Shown: positions 1 to 9,111, counted from the stretch's first letter. The stretch is 64,000 nucleotides of DNA from Beijerinckiaceae bacterium RH AL1 (GCA_901457705.2 LR590083.2:1178597-1242596); one strand, 5' to 3'. Made by a program: numbers and translations. The notes: generated by a model from the letters alone, not told the origin.

Positions 1-101
1 AGCCGCCGGCGCGGGTGACCGACAAGAGCGAGAGCGGCAGCCTCGGCGCCCGCCTCAACCGCGCCCGCGCCGCGCATCGCCGGCAGGGAGCCGAAGGCTG
101 A
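1..101 (+). CDS. C-terminal end of an unidentified protein (5' end outside the window)
   Basis: An open frame enters from the left edge and stops with TGA at 99-101. The visible tail of about 32 residues is polar and Arg/Ala-rich, with no motif I recognise. The stop overlaps the ATG of the next gene (TGATG), which suggests translational coupling and supports the frame being real. The protein family cannot be told from this fragment. Confidence 0.45.
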   Translation, partial: PPARVTDKSESGSLGARLNRARAAHRRQGAEG

Positions 102-760
102 TGCCGCCGCGTCTCGTCATCGGCAACAAGACCTATTCGTCCTGGTCGATGCGGCCCTGGATCCTGATGCGCGCGCTCGACATCGCCTTCGACGAGACGG
201 TGCTGCCGCTCTACACCGAGGAGACGTCGGCGACGCTCCGTACGCTCAGCCCCGGCGCCAAGGTGCCGATCCTCATCGACGGCGATATCACGGTGTGGGA
301 GTCGCTCGCGATCATCGAGCATGTCGCCGACAAGCACCCCGATCGCGCGGTCTGGCCGCGCGAGACCGCCGCACGCGCCCTGGCACGCTCGCTGGCCGCC
401 GAGATGCACGCCGGCTTCCTGTCGCTGCGCCGTGCCTACCCGATGAACCTCGGCCGGGCGCCGAAGCGCGCGAAGCTCGACCCCGAGGTCGCGGCGGCCG
501 CCGTCGCCGACATCGCGCGGATCGAGGCGGCCTTCGCCGACGCGCTCGAGCGCTCCGGCGGACCCTTCCTGTTCGGGGCCTTCGGGGCGGCCGACGCGAT
601 GTACGCGCCCGTCGTGGCGCGCCTGCACACCTATGCCGCGAAGGTCGAGGCACGTACGCAGGACTACATGGAGGCCGTCATGGCGACTTCGGCCTGGCAG
701 GACTGGGCCGCCGGCGCCGCCGGCGAGGGCTGGCGGATCGAGCGGTTCGAGGTGCCCTAG
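101..760 (+). CDS. Glutathione S-transferase family protein
   Basis: A 219-residue protein of typical GST length. The N-terminal thioredoxin-like half starts with the NKTYSSWSMRPW segment, usual for a bacterial GST subgroup, followed by the cis-Pro region KVPIL and the WES segment that normally contacts the gamma-glutamyl group of glutathione. The C-terminal half is all-helical. Members conjugate glutathione to electrophiles or act as thiol reductases in the cytosol; the substrate cannot be predicted. The ATG overlaps the stop of the upstream gene. Confidence 0.85.
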   Translation: MPPRLVIGNKTYSSWSMRPWILMRALDIAFDETVLPLYTEETSATLRTLSPGAKVPILIDGDITVWESLAIIEHVADKHPDRAVWPRETAARALARSLAAEMHAGFLSLRRAYPMNLGRAPKRAKLDPEVAAAAVADIARIEAAFADALERSGGPFLFGAFGAADAMYAPVVARLHTYAAKVEARTQDYMEAVMATSAWQDWAAGAAGEGWRIERFEVP

Positions 761-825
761 GGAATCTCGGGGGCAAAATGCCGCCGACCCTTCGCGCCGC
801 ACCGCGCCCGGCTTATCAAGGCCGC

Positions 826-1257
826 ATGGCTCTGCATCTCCTGAAGCTTGCGGTCGGCGCGACGAGCGTCGCCGACATCGAGGCGTATGTCGTCGAGCGG
901 CTCAAGCGCCGCGGTGGCGAGACGCCGCACGGTCCGGTCCACACGACGCGCATGGTGCCGAAGCGCGCCGACGAGATCCTCGACGGCGGCTCGCTCTACT
1001 GGGTCGTGCGCGGCCAGATCGCCGCCCGCCAGGCGGTGCTGGCAATCCGCCCGTTCACCGACTCGGCCGGCATCGGCCGCTGCGATCTCGTGCTCGACCC
1101 GGCCGTCGTCGCCGTCGCCCCGCGGCCGTGCCGGGCCTTCCAGGGCTGGCGCTATCTCGCACCGGACGCGGCGCCGCCGGACCTTTCGAGCCTCGTCGGC
1201 GGCGTCGACCTGCCCGAGGCCCTGCGACGCGACCTCGCAGAGCTGTGCCTGCTCTAG
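826..1257 (+). CDS. DUF1489 family protein
   Basis: A 143-residue cytosolic protein beginning MALHLLKLAVG. It contains the segments SLYWVVRGQI and CDLVLDP and ends with short hydrophobic helices, matching the DUF1489 family as I remember it, which is confined mostly to Alphaproteobacteria and has no assigned function. The frame stays open upstream to about 295, but that part lies over the GST gene. The ATG at 826 gives the family's usual length. It sits 65 nt after the GST gene on the same strand. Confidence 0.75.
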   Translation: MALHLLKLAVGATSVADIEAYVVERLKRRGGETPHGPVHTTRMVPKRADEILDGGSLYWVVRGQIAARQAVLAIRPFTDSAGIGRCDLVLDPAVVAVAPRPCRAFQGWRYLAPDAAPPDLSSLVGGVDLPEALRRDLAELCLL

Positions 1258-1354
1258 GCCGGCGTTCCGCTTGCGGAGGCGGGCGCGACGCGCGATCTTC
1301 CGCCGGTGGCGAACGGTACGACCTTCCCGCGGATGACGCCGCCTTGACGCGACG

Positions 1355-2056
1355 ATGATCTATCCGCTCGCTGCGATCGTCCTGCTGTGGCTCGCGCTGT
1401 CGAGGTCCGGCGCGTTCCCGCGGCTCTTCCCCTTCATGACACCCGGCACCCTCGAGAAGCTCGCCTCCGTCGCGTCCGTCGCCGTCGCGCTGCTGGTGCT
1501 CGTGCGCGGCAACGTCTGGGCGGCGCTCCTCATCTTCGGTGTTGCGCTGTGGCTGCTCGGGCGCTCGAGCCGGCGGCCGGGGACGGCATCCAGCACCCGC
1601 ACGCACGTGTCGCGGGTGCGCTCGGCGATGATCGAGATGGACTTCGACCAGGCGCAGGCGCGGATGACCGGCCGCATCATCGCCGGTCCTTACGAGGGAA
1701 ACGCGCTCGATCGGCTCGATCAGGCGCAGTGCGAGACCGTCTACCGCATGTGCCAGCGCGACGATGCCGACGGGGCGCGGCTCCTAGAAGCCTATTTCCA
1801 CCGCCGGTTTGCCGGCTGGCGTCCAGCAGGAGAGGCTCACGCCGACACGCGGTCCGCTCGGGCGCGCGGATCGAGCCGCATGTCCGAGGACGAGGCTTAT
1901 GAGGTACTCGGTCTTCGCCGCGGTGCGGCGCGCGACGAGGTCGTGCGCGCGCATCGCGCGGTCATGAAGAAGTGGCACCCCGACCAGGGCGGGACGGCCG
2001 ATCTTGCCGCCCGCGCCAACGAAGCCAAGGAAGTTCTGCTTCGCCGCCATGCGTGA
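1355..2056 (+). CDS. Membrane-anchored J-domain (DnaJ-like) protein
   Basis: A 233-residue protein with hydrophobic segments at about residues 2-18 and 37-70, a polar linker, and a C-terminal J domain at about 177-233. The J domain carries the HPD tripeptide at 208-210, which stimulates the ATPase of DnaK-type chaperones. There is no Gly/Phe-rich or zinc-finger region, so it is a specialised J-protein of the TIM14/DjlA-like type. It probably recruits DnaK to the inner membrane. The downstream gene is convergent. Confidence 0.8.
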   Translation: MIYPLAAIVLLWLALSRSGAFPRLFPFMTPGTLEKLASVASVAVALLVLVRGNVWAALLIFGVALWLLGRSSRRPGTASSTRTHVSRVRSAMIEMDFDQAQARMTGRIIAGPYEGNALDRLDQAQCETVYRMCQRDDADGARLLEAYFHRRFAGWRPAGEAHADTRSARARGSSRMSEDEAYEVLGLRRGAARDEVVRAHRAVMKKWHPDQGGTADLAARANEAKEVLLRRHA

Positions 2057-2110
2057 AACTCCGTACGCGACACTTACGCTCGAACTCGACCGGTGGGCGA
2101 CCGGCGGCGC

Positions 2111-3838
2111 TTAGTTTCTCGTCGTGAAGCAGGACATGCCGGCGCGCTTCAGGGCGCGACAGGCGCCGTCGGCCGCATCGGGATCGAGCCCGGCGAAGCG
2201 GGCGCGGTAGAGCGTCGTGCCGCCCTTCGAGACCTTCTCGGTGAAGGGATGCGCACCGGCGAGCGCGCCCCGCGCCGAGCCCTTGGCGCGGGCGAGCAGG
2301 TCGTTCGCCTTGGCGACGCTGTCGGGCGCGCCGATCTGGATCATGATCCCGCTGTGCGAGGGGCGGCCGGTCGGCTGCGGCACGACGGGCTCGAGGCTCG
2401 CGACCTTGATCGGCTTCATCAGCTCGGCCTTGTCGTGCCGGCTGCGGCGCGAGGGCGTGGTGGTCGCTGCGCCGTCGTAGTGCGAGGTCGAGCCGTCGAG
2501 GCGCGCGGTCTGGAGGCGGCCCGAACGGCGGATCGAGCCGGTCGCCAGCATGTCGCGCTCGGGCGGCGTCGGGACGTTCGACACGAAGGCGGGACGGGCG
2601 CGGACGGCGGCCGCCGGCGCGCTTTCGGCCTCGGCGACCTCGACGTGGGCCCGGCGCAGGTGGACCGGGCCGCGCACCGGCTCGGGCTCCGGCGCCGCTT
2701 CGGTCTCGGCCGGCGGCAGCGGCGCCGCGTCGGCTTCGGCGGCGGCGACCTTGGGGCGCGGCGCGGGCTGCGGCGCCTCGGCCGCGGCCTCGTCGTCGAC
2801 GCCCTCGACCGGCGGAGCTTCCTCGCCGACGTGGGTCACGACGGGGATCGCCTCGGCGACGTGCTCCAGATCCGGGTTCTCGGCGACCATCGGCGCCGAG
2901 CGGCGCGTCGCGCAATGATCGATCTGCGCCTCGATGAGGTCGGCCATGATGCGGTCGCGCCCGAGCCGCGTCTTGCCGCCGAGCACCACCGACACGAGCC
3001 AGTGCCCATTGCGGTTGACCGAGGACAGGAGATTGAAGCCCGAGGCGTTGGTGTAGCCGGTCTTGATGCCGTCCATGCCCTCCACCTGGTCCATCAGGTG
3101 GTTGTGGTTCGGCATCGTCTGGCCGGCGTAGGTGAAGGAGTGCGTCGAGAAGTAGTGGAAGTATTGCGGGTAGCGGTCGTGGATTGCCCGGCCCAGCGTC
3201 GCGAGGTCGCGCGCGGTGGTCCACTGCTCGTCGGCCGGCAGGCCGGAGGCATTGACGAAGTTGGTGCGCGACATGCCGAGCGCGTGCGCCTTGCGCGTCA
3301 TCATCGCGGCAAAGGCCGGCTCGCTGCCGCCGATCCTCTCGCCGATCGCGACCGCCATGTCGTTGGCCGACTTGGTGACGATCGCCTTGATCGCATCCTC
3401 GATGCGGATCGTCGAGCCGGGCCGCAGGCCGAGCTTCGTCGGCTTCTGCGCCGCGGCATGCGCCGAGACCTCGATGCGGGTGTCGAGCGACAGGCGGTGG
3501 CGCTCGAGCTCGCCGAACAGCAGGTAGAGCGTCATCACCTTGGTGATGGAGGCGGGGTGGCGCAGGCCGTTCTCGTCCTGCCCGTAGAGCACGCGGCCGG
3601 AATTGCCGTCGATCGCGAAAGCCGAGAACGGCGGGGTGTAGCCGCCGCCGCGCTGATGCACGCGGATGAGTCGGGCCGAGTGGTTCACGATCTCGACGCG
3701 GGCCCGGAAGGCGTGCCGGTGATGGTGGTGGCGGGCGGACGCCGGCGAGGCGGCGAGGGAGGCGGCGACGGCGCACAGGCCCGCAACCGATGCGCGCTTG
3801 AGCCGCGGGTGCAGCGGCGCGCCAAACTCGAACTTCAT
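2111..3838 (-). CDS. D-alanyl-D-alanine carboxypeptidase (PBP5/6 type) with C-terminal SPOR domain
   Basis: A 575-residue exported enzyme. Starting at the ATG at 3838, an N-terminal signal sequence ends near ASPASA (about residue 35). The serine-peptidase (S11) signature is complete: SITK at 97-100, SAN at 157-159 and KTG at 259-261. A long Pro/Ala/Glu-rich linker follows (about 330-480), then a SPOR-like domain of about 80 residues at the C-terminus that would bind denuded septal peptidoglycan. It trims the terminal D-Ala of pentapeptide stems in the periplasm. An in-frame ATG at 3943 would add 35 residues and hide the signal peptide, so I reject it. Confidence 0.9.
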   Translation of the reverse strand: MKFEFGAPLHPRLKRASVAGLCAVAASLAASPASARHHHHRHAFRARVEIVNHSARLIRVHQRGGGYTPPFSAFAIDGNSGRVLYGQDENGLRHPASITKVMTLYLLFGELERHRLSLDTRIEVSAHAAAQKPTKLGLRPGSTIRIEDAIKAIVTKSANDMAVAIGERIGGSEPAFAAMMTRKAHALGMSRTNFVNASGLPADEQWTTARDLATLGRAIHDRYPQYFHYFSTHSFTYAGQTMPNHNHLMDQVEGMDGIKTGYTNASGFNLLSSVNRNGHWLVSVVLGGKTRLGRDRIMADLIEAQIDHCATRRSAPMVAENPDLEHVAEAIPVVTHVGEEAPPVEGVDDEAAAEAPQPAPRPKVAAAEADAAPLPPAETEAAPEPEPVRGPVHLRRAHVEVAEAESAPAAAVRARPAFVSNVPTPPERDMLATGSIRRSGRLQTARLDGSTSHYDGAATTTPSRRSRHDKAELMKPIKVASLEPVVPQPTGRPSHSGIMIQIGAPDSVAKANDLLARAKGSARGALAGAHPFTEKVSKGGTTLYRARFAGLDPDAADGACRALKRAGMSCFTTRN

Positions 3839-3995
3839 GCGTCCTCGCCCTCGACACGGGGCGTCCAGCTCGCAGAATTGCCCCGGTGGACACGATAGTC
3901 GCGTAGCGGTTACCCCGCGGTTAAGCGGACCGGTCGAGCGCAACCGTCCCGTGCCACCGCGGCACAGCTTCGGGGGTATCCCCCTTTCGACATAT

Positions 3996-4046
3996 GTTGC
4001 AGTGCACCCAGAGGCGGTTGCGGCCTTTTGTGCAGTGCACTATATC
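3996..4046 (+). promoter_or_regulatory. Phasin promoter with two TGCAGTGCA operator-like sites
   Basis: A sigma70-like promoter: TTGCGG at 4018-4023, a 17-nt spacer and TATATC at 4041-4046. Two copies of the near-palindrome KTGCAGTGCAC lie at 3997-4007 and 4030-4040, 33 bp apart (about three helical turns). The second copy fills the spacer up to the -10 box. PhaR, the PHA-sensing repressor of phasin genes, recognises TGC-rich inverted repeats in other Alphaproteobacteria. Assigning these sites to PhaR is an inference. Confidence 0.6.
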
Positions 4047-4112
4047 CCTGTCACGCACTGAGACGGACGCAACGTCGTCTCCGTGACGCGATACGAAATA
4101 AGGAGCAAATCG

Positions 4113-4460
4113 ATGGCTACGCAGTTCGGAGATTTCACCAAGCTCGGTCAGGAGCAGGTCGAGCAGATGTCGGCGACCGCCGCCTCGATCGCCCGCGGCT
4201 TCCAGGCCATTGCGGCCGAGACCACCGACTACTCGAAGCGCTCGCTGGAGAACACCTCGGCGTACGTCGAGAAGCTGCTCGGCGTGAAGTCCTTCGACAC
4301 CGCGATCCAGCTGCAGAGCGAGTTCGCCAAGTCGCAGTTCGAGGGCTTCCTCGCCCAGACGAACAAGATCGGCGAGATCTACAAGGACATCGCCAAGGAG
4401 GCGTTCAAGCCGGTCGAGACCGCGATGGCCAAGGGCCAGGACGCCGTTCACTCCAGCTAA
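4113..4460 (+). CDS. Phasin family protein (polyhydroxyalkanoate granule-associated)
   Basis: A 115-residue, mostly helical amphipathic protein of the phasin_2 type, with the characteristic run YSKRSLENTSAYVEKLLGVKS followed by a Gln/Glu/Phe-rich helix and a C-terminal FKPVETAMAK segment. Phasins coat PHA granules and control their number and size. The start at 4113 is set by a strong AAGGAG at 4100-4105, while an in-frame ATG at 4083 has no such site. The gene stands alone, with its own promoter and operator-like repeats upstream and two hairpins downstream. Confidence 0.88.
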   Translation: MATQFGDFTKLGQEQVEQMSATAASIARGFQAIAAETTDYSKRSLENTSAYVEKLLGVKSFDTAIQLQSEFAKSQFEGFLAQTNKIGEIYKDIAKEAFKPVETAMAKGQDAVHSS

Positions 4461-4479
4461 CTTTCGCTGAGGCCGTTCG

Positions 4480-4507
4480 GGTCGCCGCTGCGTCAGCGGC
4501 GACCTTT
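4480..4507 (+). terminator. Hairpin after the phasin gene
   Basis: A perfect 11-bp stem (GGTCGCCGCTG / CAGCGGCGACC) with a 3-nt loop begins 19 nt after the phasin stop and is followed by only three T residues. It may be a weak terminator or a 3'-end stabilising hairpin. Confidence 0.5.
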
Positions 4508-4526
4508 ACAACACGCCCGGCTTTTG

Positions 4527-4556
4527 AAAGGCTCGACCATCCGGTCGGGCCTTTTG
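4527..4556 (+). terminator. Rho-independent terminator
   Basis: A 12-bp stem with one G-U pair (AAAGGCTCGACC / GGTCGGGCCTTT) and a 4-nt loop, ending in a T tract. It lies between the phasin gene and clpS. The flanking A and T tracts would let it work in both directions. Confidence 0.75.
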
Positions 4557-4691
4557 CCGTTTTTGAGGTGTCGATCTTGCATGGTTGCCCCGCGCGGCGG
4601 ATGGAGGCTCGAGGGGTTCGAATGTGCGTCTCGACACTGGCGAAGGCCGGTTCGCCACCGCATATCTCGCACGTCACGATGAGGGATTAGG

Positions 4692-5162
4692 GTGAACGAG
4701 GTGCTCACTTCGAGCGAGGACGTCGAGCGGCGAGAGGCCCTGCCTTTCGTGCTGCCGGTCACTGCTGCATCGGCGTCCGCGGCTCCGCGCGGTGCCGACA
4801 AGGACGGGCAGGACGGCGGCGGCGGCGACGACGGCAGCAACGGCACTGGCGGCAACGGCGGCGGCGGTTCCGGGACGGCCGTCATCACGCGGACGCGCAC
4901 GCAGACGCGACGCCCCGGCATGTACCGCGTGCTGCTGCTCAACGACGACTACACCCCGATGGAGTTCGTGGTCGTCGTGCTCCGCAAATATTTCAGCAAG
5001 GGTCCCGACGAGGCGACGCGCATCATGCTGCACGTGCATCAGCACGGCGTCGGCGAGTGCGGCGTCTTCACCTACGAGGTTGCCGAGACGAAGGTGACGC
5101 AGGTGATGGACTACGCCCGCAAGCACCAGCACCCGCTGCAGTGCATCATGGAAAAGAAATAG
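4692..5162 (+). CDS. clpS: ATP-dependent Clp protease adaptor ClpS with Gly-rich N-terminal extension
   Basis: A 156-residue protein with a GTG start. The ClpS core occupies about residues 76-156, with the hallmark [17 protein letters not shown], the MLHVHQHG segment and the C-terminal [12 protein letters not shown]. ClpS binds N-degron substrates and delivers them to ClpAP, whose ATPase is the next gene but one. The N-terminal extension is unusually long at about 75 residues, with a Gly/Asp/Asn-rich stretch at about 38-60, where most homologues have 20-50. No ATG precedes the core, so the GTG is the best start I see. Confidence 0.92.
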   Translation: MNEVLTSSEDVERREALPFVLPVTAASASAAPRGADKDGQDGGGGDDGSNGTGGNGGGGSGTAVITRTRTQTRRPGMYRVLLLNDDYTPMEFVVVVLRKYFSKGPDEATRIMLHVHQHGVGECGVFTYEVAETKVTQVMDYARKHQHPLQCIMEKK

Positions 5163-5170
5163 GCGGCCTG

Positions 5171-5356
5171 ATGAAAGCCTTGTCCCGCGATCTCGAGAAG
5201 ACGCTGAGCAAGGCGATCACGGTTGCCGGCACAAGCCGCTCCCGCTCCTCGGCCACCGCCGGCTGCGACGTCGTGGCCCGCTGCCTTGGCCCTGCGCAAG
5301 TCGCGTTCGCGCGCCGACATCTCTCTCATCGCATTCCAGAACAACACGAGGTCTGA
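5171..5356 (+). CDS. Short ORF between clpS and clpA resembling the ClpA N-terminus
   Basis: A 61-residue ORF starts 8 nt after the clpS stop and ends 3 nt before the clpA ATG. Its opening MKALSRDLEKTLSKAITVA aligns without gaps to the first residues of the downstream Clp[27 protein letters not shown] and A are identical and most others are conservative. After about residue 22 the similarity ends in an Arg/Ser/Ala-rich stretch. It may be the relic of a partial clpA duplication or a coupling leader. Whether it is translated is unknown. Confidence 0.4.
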   Translation: MKALSRDLEKTLSKAITVAGTSRSRSSATAGCDVVARCLGPAQVAFARRHLSHRIPEQHEV

Positions 5357-5359
5357 CCG

Positions 5360-7888
5360 ATGCCCTCCTTTTCACGAAACCTCGAACAGTCGCTGCATCG
5401 GGCGCTCGCGATCGCGAACGAGAAGAACCACGAGTATGCCACGCTCGAGCACTTGCTTTTGAGCCTAACCGACGACGCCGAGGCCTCAGCGGTGCTCCGT
5501 GCCTGCTCGATCGACCTCGACCTCCTGCGCAAGAACCTGCGCGACTACATCGAGCGCGAGCTGGAAAACCTCGTGTCCGACGGGCGCGAGGATGCAAAGC
5601 CGACCACCGGCTTCAACCGCGTGATCCAGCGCGCGGTGATCCACGTGCAGTCCTCGGGCCGCGAGGAGGTGACGGGTGCCAACGTGCTCGTCGCGATCTT
5701 CGCCGAGCGCGAGAGCCACGCCGCCTATTTCCTGCAGGAGCAGGACATGACGCGCTACGACGCCGTGAACTACATCAGCCACGGCATCGCCAAGCGGCCT
5801 GGCCTTGCCGATTCGTCGAAGTCGCCGCGCGGCGCCGACGAGGACGGCGAGCGCGACGGCAAGGACGGCAAGGATCCGGGCGACCCGAAGAAGAAGGAGG
5901 GCGCGCTCGATGCCTATTGCGTCAATCTCAACAAGAAGGCCCGCGACGGCAAGATCGATCCGCTGATCGGCCGCGAGGCCGAGGTGCAGCGCACGATCCA
6001 GGTGCTGTGCCGCCGCCACAAGAACAACCCGCTGCTCGTCGGCGAGGCGGGCGTCGGCAAGACGGCCATCGCCGAAGGCCTGGCGCGCAAGATCGTCAAC
6101 AGCGAGGTGCCAGAAGTGCTCGCCGAGGCGACCGTCTTCGCGCTCGACATGGGCACGCTGCTCGCCGGCACCCGCTACCGCGGCGACTTCGAGGAGCGCC
6201 TCAAGCAGGTGATGAAGGAGATCGAGAACCACAAGAAGGCGATCCTCTTCATCGACGAGATCCACACGGTGATCGGCGCCGGCGCGACGTCCGGCGGCGC
6301 TATGGATGCCTCGAACCTCCTGAAGCCCGCGTTGTCGCAGGGCACGCTGCGCTGCATCGGCTCGACGACCTACAAGGAGTACCGCCAGTACTTCGAGAAG
6401 GATCGCGCGCTCGTCCGCCGCTTCCAGAAGATCGACGTCAACGAGCCGTCGGTCGCGGATGCGATCGAGATCATGAAAGGTTTGAAGCCCTACTTCGAGG
6501 ACTTCCACAAGATCAAGTACACCGGCGAGGCGATCAAGGCGGCCGTCGAGCTTTCGGCGCGCTACATCCACGACCGCAAGCTGCCCGACAAGGCGATCGA
6601 CGTGATCGACGAGACGGGCGCCTCGCAGATGCTGCTGCCCGAGGCCAAGCGGAAGAAGACCATCGGCATCAAGGAGGTCGAGGCGACGATCGCGACGATG
6701 GCGCGCATCCCGCCGAAGACCGTCTCGAAGGACGATGCCGAGGTGCTCGAGCATCTCACCGAGACGTTGGAGCGCGTCGTCTACGGCCAGAACTCGGCGA
6801 TCGAGGCGCTGACGTCGGCGATCAAGCTCGCCCGCGCCGGCCTGCGCGACGGCGAGAAGCCGATCGGCTCGTATCTGTTCTCCGGCCCGACCGGCGTCGG
6901 CAAGACCGAGGTGGCCCGCCAGCTCGCGACCTCGCTCGGCGTCGAGCTCGTGCGCTTCGACATGTCGGAGTACATGGAGCGTCACACGATCTCGCGCCTC
7001 ATCGGCGCGCCGCCCGGCTATGTCGGCTTCGACCAGGGCGGCTTGCTCACCGACGCGATCGACCAGCATCCGCATTGCGTGCTGCTGCTCGACGAGATCG
7101 AGAAGGCGCATCCCGAGCTCTACAACATCCTGTTGCAGGTGATGGACCACGGGAAGCTCACCGACCACAACGGCAAGCAGATCGACTTCCGCAACGTCAT
7201 CTTGATCATGACGACGAATGCGGGCGCCGCCGACATGGCGCGCGCGGCCTTCGGCTTCACGCAGAACAAGCGGGTCGGCGAGGACACCGAGGCGATCAAG
7301 AAGCTGTTCACGCCGGAGTTCCGCAACCGCCTCGATGCGATCGTTGCGTTCGGCCACCTGCCTCCGGAGGTCATCGCCAAGGTCGTCGACAAGTTCATCA
7401 TGCAGCTGGAAGCCCAGCTTGCGGACCGCAACGTCACGATCGAGCTGACCGACGAGGCGCGCCGCTGGCTGGTCGAGAACGGCTACGACGAGCAGATGGG
7501 CGCGCGCCCGATGTCCCGCGTCATCCAGACGGCGATCAAGACGCCGCTCGCCGACGAGGTGCTGTTCGGCCGGCTGAAGAACGGCGGCACGGTGCGCGTG
7601 ATGGTGACGACGGCTGAGGACGGCTCGAAGAAGCTCGGCTTCGTCTACCCCGAGGGCCCGGTGCTGCCGCGGCCCGAGCGCGACATCGTCGAGGCGGGCA
7701 AGAAGCGCGTCCGCTCCGAGCCCGAGGTGCGCCGCGCCAAGGCGCGCAAGTCCGGCGAGGATGATCCGGGCGACGACGATGCCGAGGCGGACGAGGAGGA
7801 GATCTCGGAAGAGGCCGAGGTCAGCGCGGAGACCGAGGAGCCGGCAAAGCCCGGCCGCAGCGTGCCGAACATCCCGCTGAAGAACTGA
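5360..7888 (+). CDS. clpA: ATP-dependent Clp protease ATP-binding subunit ClpA
   Basis: An 842-residue double-AAA+ unfoldase. It has a Clp-N repeat domain (about 1-145), an acidic/basic linker (about 150-185), D1 with Walker A GEAGVGKT at 228-235 and Walker B ILFIDE near 297, and D2 with Walker A GPTGVGKT near 512-519 and Walker B VLLLDE. The ClpP-docking loop lies around residue 628 (FGFTQNK). It has no middle coiled-coil, which separates it from ClpB. The last 80 or so residues form a highly acidic tail, making it longer than the 758-residue E. coli protein. It works with ClpP and the clpS product encoded just upstream. A terminator follows. Confidence 0.95.
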   Translation: MPSFSRNLEQSLHRALAIANEKNHEYATLEHLLLSLTDDAEASAVLRACSIDLDLLRKNLRDYIERELENLVSDGREDAKPTTGFNRVIQRAVIHVQSSGREEVTGANVLVAIFAERESHAAYFLQEQDMTRYDAVNYISHGIAKRPGLADSSKSPRGADEDGERDGKDGKDPGDPKKKEGALDAYCVNLNKKARDGKIDPLIGREAEVQRTIQVLCRRHKNNPLLVGEAGVGKTAIAEGLARKIVNSEVPEVLAEATVFALDMGTLLAGTRYRGDFEERLKQVMKEIENHKKAILFIDEIHTVIGAGATSGGAMDASNLLKPALSQGTLRCIGSTTYKEYRQYFEKDRALVRRFQKIDVNEPSVADAIEIMKGLKPYFEDFHKIKYTGEAIKAAVELSARYIHDRKLPDKAIDVIDETGASQMLLPEAKRKKTIGIKEVEATIATMARIPPKTVSKDDAEVLEHLTETLERVVYGQNSAIEALTSAIKLARAGLRDGEKPIGSYLFSGPTGVGKTEVARQLATSLGVELVRFDMSEYMERHTISRLIGAPPGYVGFDQGGLLTDAIDQHPHCVLLLDEIEKAHPELYNILLQVMDHGKLTDHNGKQIDFRNVILIMTTNAGAADMARAAFGFTQNKRVGEDTEAIKKLFTPEFRNRLDAIVAFGHLPPEVIAKVVDKFIMQLEAQLADRNVTIELTDEARRWLVENGYDEQMGARPMSRVIQTAIKTPLADEVLFGRLKNGGTVRVMVTTAEDGSKKLGFVYPEGPVLPRPERDIVEAGKKRVRSEPEVRRAKARKSGEDDPGDDDAEADEEEISEEAEVSAETEEPAKPGRSVPNIPLKN

Positions 7889-7907
7889 CGCGATAGAGCT
7901 GTCGCGC

Positions 7908-7940
7908 GAAAGGCCCGGTCCGAAAGGATCGGGCCTTTTC
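7908..7940. terminator. Bidirectional rho-independent terminator between clpA and the convergent cupin gene
   Basis: The stem AAAGGCCCGGTCC / GGATCGGGCCTTT has a GAAA tetraloop and is followed by T residues on the plus strand and preceded by A residues. It lies 20 nt after the clpA stop and just before the end of the convergent minus-strand gene. Confidence 0.8.
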
Positions 7941-7946
7941 GTTTGG

Positions 7947-8456
7947 CTACGGATCATTCCGCGATGGGCGCCAAGCCTCGCGCAGCAGGCCGGCTTCGCC
8001 GAGCGGGTCCGGCACGTCGGCCGAGACCGCCGCGGCGGCGGCCTTGGCGCGCCGGTGGTCGGCGGGGTCGCCGCGGCAGATGTCCCATTCGTGCCCGCCG
8101 GGATAGGCGCCGACGATGAGGAGCTCGTCGGACTGGCCCGCGTTGCAATGCGCGACGCCGGCCGGGATCACGACGACGTCGCCCGCGCCGACGGCGACGA
8201 TGGCGCCGTCCGGGCCGCCGAAGGCGATCTTCACCTCGCCCTCGGCGATGCCGAGCACCTCGTGGGTGATGCTGTGGAAGTGGTGGTACCCGAAGACGCC
8301 GTTGCGCCAGGCATTCGACCAGCCGTTGTCGGCGAAGGCGCGCTCCATGACCGGCGCATCGCCGCGCAGAGCGCCGCGGAAGACGACGACCGGCAGGCGC
8401 GAGTTCGGAAAGCCGTGGCCGTCGTCGGCGAGGTAGTGGGTTTCGAGATCGGTCAT
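7947..8456 (-). CDS. Cupin domain protein (YjlB-like)
   Basis: A 169-residue cytosolic protein with a single cupin barrel. The segment FGYHHFHSITHEVLGIAEGE supplies motif 1 (several His and a Glu) and VVIPAGVAHCN supplies motif 2. The YHHFHS start of motif 1 and overall length resemble the YjlB group, whose function is unknown. The metal-binding His/Glu set looks intact, so it may be an isomerase, a dioxygenase or a small-molecule sensor. It is the last gene of a minus-strand run that includes tag and ygfZ. Confidence 0.75.
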   Translation of the reverse strand: MTDLETHYLADDGHGFPNSRLPVVVFRGALRGDAPVMERAFADNGWSNAWRNGVFGYHHFHSITHEVLGIAEGEVKIAFGGPDGAIVAVGAGDVVVIPAGVAHCNAGQSDELLIVGAYPGGHEWDICRGDPADHRRAKAAAAAVSADVPDPLGEAGLLREAWRPSRNDP

Positions 8457-8502
8457 CGCCGGAAAGGTGTCGCGATCGCGCGAGGCGTCCAGGTCGCTGC
8501 GG

Positions 8503-9111
8503 CTACTTGCGCGCGAGCTTGGCGACCTCCTTGTGCCGGAAGCAGGTGACGAGGTGGTCGTTCACCAGCCCGCAGGCCTGCGCAAAGGCGTAGACGATCG
8601 TCGGGCCGCAGAACTTGAAGCCGAGCCGCGCCAGCTCCTTGGAGATCGCCAGCGACAACGGCGTCTGCGTCGGGATCTCGCCGCGCTCGCGCGCCTTGGT
8701 GCGCACCGGCGCGCCGCCGTGGAAATCCCAGAGCAGCTTCGAGAGGCCGCCTTTCTCCTGCAGCGCGAGATAGGCCTGCGCCGAGGCGATCGTGCCGACG
8801 ATCTTGGCGCGGTTGCGCACGATGCCCGCGTCGCCCATCAGCGCGTCCACCTTGGCCGCGTCGTAGCGCGCGATGACGGCCGGCTCGAAGCCGTCGAAGG
8901 CGCGGCGGAAGGCGTCGCGCTTGCGCAGGATCGTGATCCACGAGAGGCCGGCCTGGAAGCCGTCGAGGATCAGCTTCTCGAACAGCGCGCGGTCGTCGTA
9001 TTCCGGCACGCCCCATTCCTCGTCGTGGTAGGCGACGTAGAGCGGGTCGACGCCGCACCACCAGCAGCGGCAGCGTCCGTCGGCGTGCGGGGCGGCCTCA
9101 GCCTTCGACAT
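8503..9111 (-). CDS. tag: DNA-3-methyladenine glycosylase I
   Basis: A 202-residue protein matching the Tag family in length and motifs: an N-terminal CRCWWCG segment, YHDEEWGVPEYDD, the helix LSWITILRKRDAFRRAF, and near the C-terminus FCGPTIVYAFAQACG and NDHLVTCFRH. The terminal Cys and His residues are the usual structural zinc ligands. It excises 3-methyladenine from alkylated DNA to begin base-excision repair. Its start overlaps the end of the upstream ygfZ by 14 nt, so the two are probably cotranscribed. Confidence 0.92.
   Translation of the reverse strand: MSKAEAAPHADGRCRCWWCGVDPLYVAYHDEEWGVPEYDDRALFEKLILDGFQAGLSWITILRKRDAFRRAFDGFEPAVIARYDAAKVDALMGDAGIVRNRAKIVGTIASAQAYLALQEKGGLSKLLWDFHGGAPVRTKARERGEIPTQTPLSLAISKELARLGFKFCGPTIVYAFAQACGLVNDHLVTCFRHKEVAKLARK

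Noticed and set aside
5486-7957. A long minus-strand frame opposite clpA
   Set aside because: It is a shadow frame with no motif and would overlap clpA along its whole length.
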